From Anaerolineae bacterium (GTDB lineage: Bacteria; Chloroflexota; Anaerolineae; 4572-78; J111), in assembly GCA_023382535.1 (NCBI GenBank), contig JAHDWA010000042.1, forward strand, positions 1 through 64,000: a stretch of 64,000 bases of DNA. Reading direction: 5' to 3'. Positions within the stretch are counted from its first letter, which is position 1; every line of letters begins with the position of its first letter. Below the pieces are notes generated by a model that did not search any database, was not told where the DNA came from, and worked only from the letters and a program-made list of their open reading frames with translations. Shown here one piece after another: positions 8,979 to 15,916 of this stretch. The translations under genes were made by a program, and so were the position numbers.

Positions 8979-9782
8979 ATGAATAACATTTTGGCAGGTC
9001 ACACCAACAGCTATCACACCTATGGGCTGGACGAGGCCCTGGAAGGCATTGCCGCTGCCGGCTTCAAGTACGTCGAGTTGTCGGCGGTGCGCGGCTGGAC
9101 CGAGCATGTTCCGCTGGAGGCGAGTGACGCCCAACTGGCCGAAATCCAGGCCAAGCTGCACCGCTTGGGGCTGAAAGCCTCGTCGCTGAGCGGGCACTCC
9201 GATTTGACCACCGCCGGCGGCGTGGCCCTGGGTAAGAAGGCCGTAGACTTGTGCCAAAAGCTGGGCCTGGACATCTTGTGTACGGCTATCGGCGGGCACT
9301 ACAGCGAGGACGAGGACAAATCGGCCTTCATGAGCCACATCCAGGATTTGGCCGACTATGCCGCCGCTCACGGGGTGACCATCGCCCTGGAAGTGCATGG
9401 CGACATTATGGCCTCCGGGCAGATATCGCTGCCGCTGATCCAGGAAATCAATCGCGATAATGTGCGGATCAATTATGATACGGCCAACTGTGTTTTCTAC
9501 GGCGGCGTCGAGGCGGTGGACGATCTGGTCGGCCTGGGGCCTTACCTGGCCCATTGTCACTTAAAAGACACAGGCGGCGGCAAGCGGGAGTGGAGCTTCC
9601 CGGCGGTGGGCGAAGGCCGGCTGGATTTTGGCGCGATTCTCAAACGCCTGGAGCAGGAAGGCTTTACCGGCCCTTTGAGCGTGGAGATCGAATTTACCGG
9701 CGAACCCTGGCCGCCCTTGGAAGAGGTGAATCGCTCGATGAAGGTGTCTTATGAGCATCTCCAGAAGTTGGGCTTATCGTAG
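8979..9782 (+). CDS. sugar phosphate isomerase/epimerase (TIM barrel)
   Basis: A 267-residue protein of the xylose-isomerase-like TIM barrel family (AP endonuclease 2 fold), which isomerises or epimerises sugars or inositols with a divalent metal. Metal-binding regions visible: ALEVHGD (Glu), NYDTANC (Asp), CHLKDT (His/Asp) and VEIEF near the end (Glu). The start is the ATG at 8979, preceded by GGGAGGA at 8966-8972; the open frame extends upstream only into the hairpin. It is followed after 14 bases by the MocA oxidoreductase gene and is surely co-transcribed with it. Confidence 0.85.
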   Translation: MNNILAGHTNSYHTYGLDEALEGIAAAGFKYVELSAVRGWTEHVPLEASDAQLAEIQAKLHRLGLKASSLSGHSDLTTAGGVALGKKAVDLCQKLGLDILCTAIGGHYSEDEDKSAFMSHIQDLADYAAAHGVTIALEVHGDIMASGQISLPLIQEINRDNVRINYDTANCVFYGGVEAVDDLVGLGPYLAHCHLKDTGGGKREWSFPAVGEGRLDFGAILKRLEQEGFTGPLSVEIEFTGEPWPPLEEVNRSMKVSYEHLQKLGLS

Positions 9783-9796
9783 CAAGGAGACAGACG

Positions 9797-10798
9797 ATGC
9801 TAAAAGTGGGAATACTTGGCGCGGGGTTTATGGGCAGCACCCATGCCCGTGCCTACGCTAAACTGCCGGACGTGCAGGTAATGGCGCTTTCATCGCGTTC
9901 GTTGGAAAAGGCCGAGGCCCTGGCTAAAGAAGTGGGGGCGGAAGCCGTGGCCGATCACCGAGCCGTAGCGACTGACCCGCGGGTGGATGTTGTCAGCAAT
10001 ACACTGCCCACTCATTTACATGCAGAAATGACCATCGCCGCTTTGAATGCCGGCAAGCATGTTTTTTTGGAGAAGCCGATGGGTTTGAGCGTTGAGGAGT
10101 GTGACGCCATGCTGGAGGCGGCCCGGAAGAATGGGCGGCTCTTAATGATGGCTCACGTGTTACGTTTCTGGCCGGAATACATGGCTTTGGTCGAGTTTGT
10201 CAAGGGGGGCGCATTGGGCAAACCCCTGTCAGCCACGGCCAAGCGGCTGTCTGCCCGGCCTACCTGGGGCGACTGGTTTAACAACCCGGAATGGACCGGC
10301 GGGGCGGTATTGGATTTACAGATTCATGACCTGGATACGTTGAACTGGCTCTTTGGGACCCCCAAAACCGTGTACGCGCGCGGGCAGAAGGGCATGTTCG
10401 GCGGCTGGGATCACGCCTTGACCCTGGTAGACTATGGTGACGTCAAAGCGTTTGCCGAGGGGACAGTGCTGATGCCGGCGGGCTATCCCTTTACTATGAC
10501 CCTGGGGGTGTTGTGCGAGCGCGGCTCGGTGGAGTACACCTTCCGGGCCGGCGGCGCCGGCGTGGAGACGGGGACATCAGCCGGCACCAGCCTGATGGTT
10601 TACGAGTCCGGCCAAGACCCGCGCCCCCTGGCGAGTCCCGGCGGCGACGGTTATGAGCGTCAAGTCGCTACGTTTGTGGAATGTGTGCGCACCGGTCGCG
10701 CCCCGGAGCAGGGCACGGCTGAACAAGGCCGCCTGGCCGTTCAGACCGCCCTGGCGGCGCGCCAGTCGTTGGAAACGGGGGAAGTGGTGGCGTTGTAG
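9797..10798 (+). CDS. Gfo/Idh/MocA family oxidoreductase
   Basis: A 333-residue NAD(P)-dependent dehydrogenase. The Rossmann motif GILGAGFMGSTHARAY is at the N-terminus, EKPMGLSVEE is the conserved Lys-Pro signature, and DLQIHDLDTLNWLFG holds the catalytic-site His and Asp. Members oxidise sugars, inositols or their derivatives. An AAGGAG ribosome site precedes the ATG. It closes the ROK-led cluster and pairs naturally with the isomerase upstream. Confidence 0.9.
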   Translation: MLKVGILGAGFMGSTHARAYAKLPDVQVMALSSRSLEKAEALAKEVGAEAVADHRAVATDPRVDVVSNTLPTHLHAEMTIAALNAGKHVFLEKPMGLSVEECDAMLEAARKNGRLLMMAHVLRFWPEYMALVEFVKGGALGKPLSATAKRLSARPTWGDWFNNPEWTGGAVLDLQIHDLDTLNWLFGTPKTVYARGQKGMFGGWDHALTLVDYGDVKAFAEGTVLMPAGYPFTMTLGVLCERGSVEYTFRAGGAGVETGTSAGTSLMVYESGQDPRPLASPGGDGYERQVATFVECVRTGRAPEQGTAEQGRLAVQTALAARQSLETGEVVAL

Positions 10799-10804
10799 TT
10801 TGAC

Positions 10805-11305
10805 TTAGCCGGTTGCCAGGGCGATAACATCCTCGACGCCCAGGCCGTAAATCTGGGGCGGCTCGACCCCAAGCAGGCTCAGGTAGACGGCTAACTGGCT
10901 GCGATGATGGATCTCGTGCTCGACCATGGCCATGAGCAGCCGCCAGGCTTTGATCGGCGGGCCGTCGGCGAGGCTGGGGCGCGGCTGGATGAGGTCGGCG
11001 TCGCTCAAGGTGGTCAGGATCTTCATGGCTGCTGTGTGGCTGGTTTCGAGGGTGTTCAGGACGTTCACCAGGCTGCCGTGTTCATCATCCCGTTCGTGAC
11101 CGGTGTAGCGCCATTTTCCTTCTACCGCCGCCCCGACAAACATCAGTTCCGCCGCCGCCAGGTGGCGGACAATATCGCCGCAGGTTAGCTCGCCCGTTTT
11201 GGGCTGCCAGTCAATTTTGTCCGGTGGAACAGCGCGGACATAGTTCAGCGTGCGGCGGCGAATGCTGTCGAAATAGTTAGTAAACTGGTCTACATGCGCA
11301 ATCAT
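10805..11305 (-). CDS. DinB family protein
   Basis: A 166-residue four-helix-bundle protein of the DinB/YfiT superfamily. The metal-binding histidines fit DIVRHLAAAE, near residue 49, and VEHEIHHRSQL, near residue 130. Such proteins are putative metal-dependent thiol transferases or hydrolases, often stress-linked; the exact reaction is unknown. It is read from the same strand as 11308-11682, with only two bases between them. A decayed relative lies at 45098-45592. Confidence 0.82.
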   Translation of the reverse strand: MIAHVDQFTNYFDSIRRRTLNYVRAVPPDKIDWQPKTGELTCGDIVRHLAAAELMFVGAAVEGKWRYTGHERDDEHGSLVNVLNTLETSHTAAMKILTTLSDADLIQPRPSLADGPPIKAWRLLMAMVEHEIHHRSQLAVYLSLLGVEPPQIYGLGVEDVIALATG

Positions 11306-11307
11306 AG

Positions 11308-11682
11308 TTAAGCACAGCCGGGGATATCTTCAAAGCGGTAAAAAATTGATTTCCCATTCTGCTGGGCCAGCTCGACCATTTCATCGGCCCCCTTCGACGG
11401 TCCCCCAATCCGCAGACAGGCATCACAGCGGGCGACCAAGCGTCGAGCCACCGGGTGAAAAATTTCGTTAAAGGTTTCATCTCCAACCTGCTTCGATCCG
11501 GCCTGTTCGATTAACGGCAGGGCGAACCATTCGCCTAAAACAGGCAGATGGCCCGCCCGAAATACGCGCAGCGCCATTTCAGCCATTGCCTGAACGTTCG
11601 CCGCAATTAAGTGAGGGTCATCGTTGGTGCCGGAACGATAAGGACCGGCAATGAGAATCATGAGGGGGCTTACTTGTTGCAT
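11308..11682 (-). CDS. DUF4406-like / nucleoside deoxyribosyltransferase-like protein
   Basis: A 124-residue protein beginning MILIAGPYRSG (from residue 8), the signature of the nucleoside 2-deoxyribosyltransferase-like fold (DUF4406). Later CDACLRIGGPSKGADEMVELA resembles the ligand-binding loop of that fold. It probably binds a nucleotide or nucleoside. The start used is the ATG at 11682; the ATG at 11661 would begin at the conserved motif and is possible. Confidence 0.65.
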   Translation of the reverse strand: MQQVSPLMILIAGPYRSGTNDDPHLIAANVQAMAEMALRVFRAGHLPVLGEWFALPLIEQAGSKQVGDETFNEIFHPVARRLVARCDACLRIGGPSKGADEMVELAQQNGKSIFYRFEDIPGCA

Positions 11683-11741
11683 CAGATCATTGTCTCCTGA
11701 GGATGATGAGCATTATCTAAAGATGGCTAACAAAGATGGCG

Positions 11742-12077
11742 TTACTCCCCGCCAAGCCTTAACCAGCCGATCATCTGTCGCAGAGCTTCGTAGGCTTCCA
11801 GCTTGGCTGCGTCTGTGCCGGCTGCCTCGGCTTTTTCAACATGCTGCTCCATTTGTCGGAGCACGATGGGGGTCATAGCCAGCAGCGCTTCTGCGCCTGA
11901 GACGGCGTACTTTACCAGGATATAGCGCACCAGGCAGGGCAGCGGAATGCCGGTCGCCCGGCTCAAATTTTCGAGGGTGGGTAAAGGGTCGGTTTGGCTG
12001 TACTGCGCTACTTCGGCCTTGAAGTTGGCGTGGGGGTCATCCCCAGCCCAGCTATCCTGGTAGGGGTAGAGTTCCAT
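11742..12077 (-). CDS. conserved hypothetical protein (DUF6027-like)
   Basis: A 111-residue soluble helical protein. The part LENLSRATGIPLPCLVRYILVKYA looks like a small helix-turn-helix-type unit and reminds me of the DUF6027 family; that recall is unverified. No catalytic motif is seen. It ends a minus-strand group with the membrane genes at 12083-12780. Confidence 0.55.
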   Translation of the reverse strand: MELYPYQDSWAGDDPHANFKAEVAQYSQTDPLPTLENLSRATGIPLPCLVRYILVKYAVSGAEALLAMTPIVLRQMEQHVEKAEAAGTDAAKLEAYEALRQMIGWLRLGGE

Positions 12078-12082
12078 CTCGT

Positions 12083-12676
12083 TTATAGTCCCAGTACATC
12101 GGCGAGGAGGAGTAGGAGCAGCAGTCCGGCTGTCACCGAACTAGCCGTCAACACCCGGTGGCGCTGGTCGCTCAAGTTAGCATTGGCCGGGACCGGCAGA
12201 GCTGCGGCCCGGCGATAGTACAGGTAAGCACCCGCCAGAACCAGAGCCAGTTCGACGATGGCGTTGACCACCGGAAACTCCCACAGCCCGAAACCCAGGA
12301 GTGGCAAGTTGCCGGCGTTGCCGGGCAAGATCGGCAGGTCAGGCCGGTGAACTATCAGGTCAAGGATCCAGTGCGAGAACACAACCGCGCCAATCACCAT
12401 ACCGCCGGCCTGTTCCCAACGGTAGCTGGCGAGCCAGCCGGTGACTGCGGCAATAAGCAAAGCCCCGACCAGGGAATGGGTATAGTAGGCGTGAATTAGC
12501 GCGCCGCCATAGGCCGGGTGAGCCGGATCAACCTGGGTCAGGCTTTCTATCCCAAAAGGAAATAGGATGATAAAGATGACGTCGAGCCAGAAGGTAGCGA
12601 GCAAAAGCGCCCAGAGCGGCAGTTGGGGCGCTTTTGCCTTAACGCCAGCGGCCAAACCAAAGTGTCCGGCAATCAT
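12083..12676 (-). CDS. YdjM/DUF457-like membrane-bound hydrolase
   Basis: A 197-residue inner-membrane protein with about five hydrophobic helices. Conserved charged residues inside or beside the membrane (FWLDVIF, YTHSLVGAL, SHWILDLIVHRPDLP) match the YdjM/YfhO-like 'membrane-bound metal-dependent hydrolase' family. I choose the ATG at 12676 because GGAAGGAA lies just before it; this start overlaps the stop of the small ORF 12673-12780 (ATGA). Confidence 0.75.
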   Translation of the reverse strand: MIAGHFGLAAGVKAKAPQLPLWALLLATFWLDVIFIILFPFGIESLTQVDPAHPAYGGALIHAYYTHSLVGALLIAAVTGWLASYRWEQAGGMVIGAVVFSHWILDLIVHRPDLPILPGNAGNLPLLGFGLWEFPVVNAIVELALVLAGAYLYYRRAAALPVPANANLSDQRHRVLTASSVTAGLLLLLLLADVLGL

Positions 12677-12780
12677 GGCTGTTCCTTCCCCTGGTAGCGG
12701 TCGGCCTGGCCCCAATTTAGACGTGAGTCGAGCCAGCCGGAAACGACGATCAACAGCAGTATCACGATTAAAGTCAGCAT
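12673..12780 (-). CDS. 35-residue single-pass membrane peptide
   Basis: A small open frame starting MLTLIVILLLIVVSGWLD: one N-terminal transmembrane helix followed by a short polar tail ending KEQP. A GGGGG ribosome site lies 4-8 bases before the ATG, and its TGA overlaps the ATG of the YdjM-like gene (ATGA), the usual sign of translational coupling. Both facts argue that it is real despite its size. It may be a partner or regulator of the downstream membrane hydrolase; function unknown. Confidence 0.6.
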   Translation of the reverse strand: MLTLIVILLLIVVSGWLDSRLNWGQADRYQGKEQP

Positions 12781-12873
12781 AATCCCCCTTACAAGCCTCT
12801 TCTCCTGATCGGTACTACAATGAACAGATCATGATCTTACCCTGCACTAGCCACCGCCGAGGGGAGCTTATCC

Positions 12874-13350
12874 TTATATGCCCCCTACTGGTCGGTCTGA
12901 TCTTTCCACCGGCCGCCGCCGATGAGCTAGCCAGGTTCGGCCGTGATAGATCCACAACCACAATGACCAGGCTACCGACCAGATCGCCCCAAAGAGGAAT
13001 TGCTGCGAGCCGGCCAGCGGCATGCTCCCCATCGCTATGTTCAGCAACCGCGCAATCAATTGGACGCCGATGATGCCGCTCGCCCCCAACCCCATTGCCG
13101 TGAAGAATAGCAGGTAATTTTGCGCTCCCTTAGCCTCCCACGACCAATCTTGTCGCAGCCAGCGCCAGTGGATAAACCAGGTCGGCAAAAAGAGGATGGC
13201 TATGGCCGCGCTAACAGCCAAGATATTCTGCTGGCGTTCTGGACTGACCTGAGGAATGGCTTCAGCCAGGCTCCAGCCGACAAACAGGGCGGCGAAATAC
13301 CCAACCAGGAGCGTAATGAACGAGACGAAGGCTGTATATTTAATCCACAT
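12874..13350 (-). CDS. DUF5671-like membrane protein
   Basis: A 158-residue integral membrane protein with four predicted helices (about residues 5-28, 45-62, 78-105 and 112-135) and a basic C-terminal tail (RRRPVERSDR). The pattern is like DUF5671 proteins of Chloroflexota, a weak assignment from memory. No enzymatic motif is visible. Confidence 0.55.
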   Translation of the reverse strand: MWIKYTAFVSFITLLVGYFAALFVGWSLAEAIPQVSPERQQNILAVSAAIAILFLPTWFIHWRWLRQDWSWEAKGAQNYLLFFTAMGLGASGIIGVQLIARLLNIAMGSMPLAGSQQFLFGAIWSVAWSLWLWIYHGRTWLAHRRRPVERSDRPVGGI

Positions 13351-13446
13351 AATTGCCTTTTGTTGATTTTGGTTTAATAAACCAGGTTAACCTCGATTGT
13401 ATCATAAAAGCTTGAATCTGCCAGCTCTTGGGAGAATTAATGGTTG

Positions 13447-13902
13447 TTAGGCTTCCTCTTCCGGCCGGTACTGCGACGGATAATTGATAATTTTATCCCA
13501 CTCGTCGGCGGTGGAGCGGGCGACAAAGGCAATCAGCGGCTCATCGCCGATGTTGAAGACCTCGTGGGGCACACCGGGCTTGATGTAGATAAAATCGCCG
13601 GCTTCGTTGATGACCTCGTTAGACAGGTTTTCGCCGTAGGTGTGTTTGACCTTGCCCTGGACGATGAACAACATAACCTCGAAACCGTCGTGAATATGGG
13701 CGTAGGCGATCGCTCCAGGTGGAACCGTAGCCACGTTGATCGAAAGATTTTGCGAGCCGGCATTTTTGCCCGACAGGCCCTGCTTGTAGAGAATGCCGTT
13801 CCAGCCCCGCTGGCCGCCCCCACCGCGAACAACGCTGATGCCGTCCAGGTCTTCCACTTCATTCAAATTGATGGCCCCGGTGCCTTTGGTTTGTGTAAGC
13901 AT
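13447..13902 (-). CDS. cupin-domain protein
   Basis: A 151-residue single-domain cupin. The metal-binding motif 1 is visible as PPGAIAYAHIHDGFEVMLFIVQG (His, His, Glu) and motif 2 as DFIYIKPGVPHEVFNIG (His). Small cupins act as isomerases, dioxygenases or sugar/ligand sensors; the substrate is not evident. AAGGAG precedes the ATG. Confidence 0.85.
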   Translation of the reverse strand: MLTQTKGTGAINLNEVEDLDGISVVRGGGGQRGWNGILYKQGLSGKNAGSQNLSINVATVPPGAIAYAHIHDGFEVMLFIVQGKVKHTYGENLSNEVINEAGDFIYIKPGVPHEVFNIGDEPLIAFVARSTADEWDKIINYPSQYRPEEEA

Positions 13903-14073
13903 GGTACTCTCCTTGTTTGTTATTTTGCAAGAATTTGGATCGCAGAGTAACGCAGAGAAAATCCAGAGATTTGCCGAGAAATTAGTAAAATTCTTCCTCC
14001 GTGTTTTCTCAGCGAGACTCCGTGTCCTTTTGGGGCAATTTTACTGCAAAAGCCAAAATCCGGCACAAAGGGT

Positions 14074-14460
14074 TCAGGTCCTGCTTACCTCACTCATCAA
14101 GCTCAGCAAGTTGCTCTCCGAGTCACGGAAAAAGGCCATCCACAAGTCGTAACTTTCCATTTCCGCCACAAGGTGCGGCGTGTCCTCAAACTGGACCTCA
14201 CGAGCCAACAGGCTGGCATACGCCGCCTGAATATCGGGCACCTTGAAGTAGAGGATCGAACCGGGATGGTCGAATTCAGCCTTTTCCGGCACGCTGAGCA
14301 TCAGCCGGATGCCGCCGCAATCAAAAAAGGCCAGCTTGGGCACGCTGAAGAGATGGTTCAGCCCCAATTTGTGCTCGTAAAATTCGACTGCCCGCTCCAA
14401 ATCATGGACCGGAATGGCAATCTGGCCGATTTCGGTCAGTTTAAATTCTTGATCGGTCAT
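14074..14460 (-). CDS. VOC (glyoxalase-like) protein
   Basis: A 128-residue vicinal-oxygen-chelate protein beginning MTDQEFKLTEIGQIAIPVHDLERAV, with the paired beta-alpha-beta-beta-beta units and metal-site residues usual for glyoxalase/dioxygenase relatives. The open frame continues upstream, but GGAGGAATCT directly before 14460 fixes the start. It is 25 bases downstream of the phosphotransferase gene on the same strand; the second module also has a VOC gene (29538). Confidence 0.85.
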   Translation of the reverse strand: MTDQEFKLTEIGQIAIPVHDLERAVEFYEHKLGLNHLFSVPKLAFFDCGGIRLMLSVPEKAEFDHPGSILYFKVPDIQAAYASLLAREVQFEDTPHLVAEMESYDLWMAFFRDSESNLLSLMSEVSRT

Positions 14461-14485
14461 AGATTCCTCCGTTGTAGAATAGTCA

Positions 14486-15391
14486 CTAGCGCTGCTGTAC
14501 GTCACGCAGCCAGCTCGGAAACTCCGGCGAGTCCATCTTGGCCTCAGCCCGCCCCCAGCGCTCGACGGCCCAACCCCAAAAATCAAAGTCAATCGTCGAA
14601 ATCTTGGCCTGGATCGCCGCCCACAGCGCCCAGCCGACATCGGACATGATCATGTTCAACTTCATGCGGGCCAGTTTATCCGGGTAAGGCTCGCCAAAAT
14701 AGGCGGCGCACATCTCGACGATGCGCGGCTCGTCGTACTGCTGCTCCTGGCAGGTGTTGCCCAGTTCAAAGCAGGGATCGTTGTTGCCGCTGTACTCAAA
14801 ATCAATCGTGCGCAATATCTGGCCGTCGTCAATGTAATTTTCGGCCAGCAGGTCGTTGTTGCAGGGGACGGTTGGCAGGGGATTGACCAGCAAGGCATGT
14901 TCAATTTGCCGGATGGCCGGCAGTCGTTTCGGATAGCCAGTAGGAATACGCACTTCGTATTCCCCGGCAATTTTCAGATAGTACTCCGTCAGCCGGAACA
15001 TGTTGAAATCGGTGAGAAAGCGCGGCCCGGCATGGAGCCGGCGCAGTGATTGGGCGATGCGCGCCGGCATGCCCGGTTGCTGCAGCGCGGCAATAGACAT
15101 GGTTTCGCCGTAGATATATTCCAGCACCATGACCCGCAAATCGGGCAGGTAATAGGCGATTTTGGCTCCCACCCCGGCCTCGGAAGCAGCTTTGGTGTTG
15201 TAATACTCGTTTTCCCGGTTGACCGCCAACAGCTCGGTGGACGGGCCTGGAATGCGGACCACATAAGGCGTGCCATCTACCTCTACCTGGTAGTTGGTAT
15301 TGGTCAGCCCGCCGCTGATGGGTTCGGCGGTGACTGCTTTTCCGCGCCAATCGCCAATACCTTCGATCACCTGCTCGATGGTAACGGTCAT
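14486..15391 (-). CDS. choline-kinase-like phosphotransferase with altered HxD motif
   Basis: A 301-residue protein of the choline/ethanolamine kinase and aminoglycoside phosphotransferase superfamily. N-terminal GGLTNTNYQVEVDGTPYVVRI matches the choline-kinase nucleotide loop, and IDFEYSGNNDPCFELGN (Asp197) is the magnesium-binding segment. In the Brenner motif HxDxxxxN the His is Asn: CNNDLLAEN (residues 177-185). The catalytic Asp180 and Asn185 remain. The paralogue at 25917 keeps the usual CHNDLLNAN. The protein is in a run with a zinc ribbon and an FAD/GcvT oxidoreductase. It may phosphorylate a small amino alcohol, or may have become a binding protein. Confidence 0.82.
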   Translation of the reverse strand: MTVTIEQVIEGIGDWRGKAVTAEPISGGLTNTNYQVEVDGTPYVVRIPGPSTELLAVNRENEYYNTKAASEAGVGAKIAYYLPDLRVMVLEYIYGETMSIAALQQPGMPARIAQSLRRLHAGPRFLTDFNMFRLTEYYLKIAGEYEVRIPTGYPKRLPAIRQIEHALLVNPLPTVPCNNDLLAENYIDDGQILRTIDFEYSGNNDPCFELGNTCQEQQYDEPRIVEMCAAYFGEPYPDKLARMKLNMIMSDVGWALWAAIQAKISTIDFDFWGWAVERWGRAEAKMDSPEFPSWLRDVQQR

Positions 15392-15427
15392 AAATTCCCC
15401 CTCGCAAATTGTGCTGTAAGCAAGAAG

Positions 15428-15511
15428 CTATTAGGACGCGGACCGTGCGGATTGGATGGATTTTATGTTTCTGGTTTATCCGCGCGATCCGGCTAATCCG
15501 CGTCCAATTAG
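15428..15511. repeat. GGACGCGGA/TCCGCGTCC inverted repeat
   Basis: Outer arms with GGACGCGGA (15434-15442) pair with TCCGCGTCC (15497-15505), and shorter GGAT/ATCC words nest inside. It lies upstream of the phosphotransferase gene. Confidence 0.6.
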
Positions 15512-15533
15512 CCAAGCTACGGTAATCTTGTAT

Positions 15534-15665
15534 TCACACGTTATCCGCCACCTTCTCCAGCATTTCCCGGTACACGACCCGTGGGTCGCCCGCGAAAGGA
15601 ATACAGCTTTGCAGCGTATAACTGGCCTCGTCGAAATCAATCTCGCCCAGGGCCGGATCGGTCAC
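15534..15665 (-). pseudogene. possible small frameshifted gene after the zinc ribbon
   Basis: A 43-codon frame reads TDPALGEIDFDEASYTLQSC and then FAGDPRVVYREMLEKVADNV, which looks like real protein. It has only a poor GTG start. In another frame, an ATG overlaps the zinc-ribbon stop (15695-15697) and reads MKPAIRLAAAK before stopping near 15662. Together they look like one short coupled gene broken by a single-base shift near 15665. Function unknown; sequencing error is possible. Confidence 0.35.
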
Positions 15666-15693
15666 TTGGCGGCCGCGAGGCGGATGGCAGGTT

Positions 15694-15900
15694 TCATTTT
15701 CCTATTTTCTTTCTCAACTCCGCCGCATCCAGGTACAATTCGATGTAGCCACAGGCCAGGCACACCCGCGCCCGTCGGGCCGGAGTAACCACTTTGAGCA
15801 TACTGCCCTGGCGGTTTGAAACATATTTGACCCCCTCCGACACAGACACCGTACCCTCATCCACTTCGCCTCCGCAGCGAAGGCAGGTTTGATTTTCCAT
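15694..15900 (-). CDS. small zinc-ribbon protein
   Basis: A 68-residue protein with two CxxC knuckles (CLRCGGEV near residue 6 and CLACGYIEL near residue 49), so it should bind one zinc. The linker carries VKYVSNRQGSMLKVVTPARRARV. AGAGGGAG sits before the ATG at 15900 and excludes the longer frame. It directly follows the FAD/GcvT gene by 16 bases and is probably in its operon. Its partner is unknown. Confidence 0.7.
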   Translation of the reverse strand: MENQTCLRCGGEVDEGTVSVSEGVKYVSNRQGSMLKVVTPARRARVCLACGYIELYLDAAELRKKIGK

Positions 15901-15916
15901 TTCTCCCTCTTTGAAA

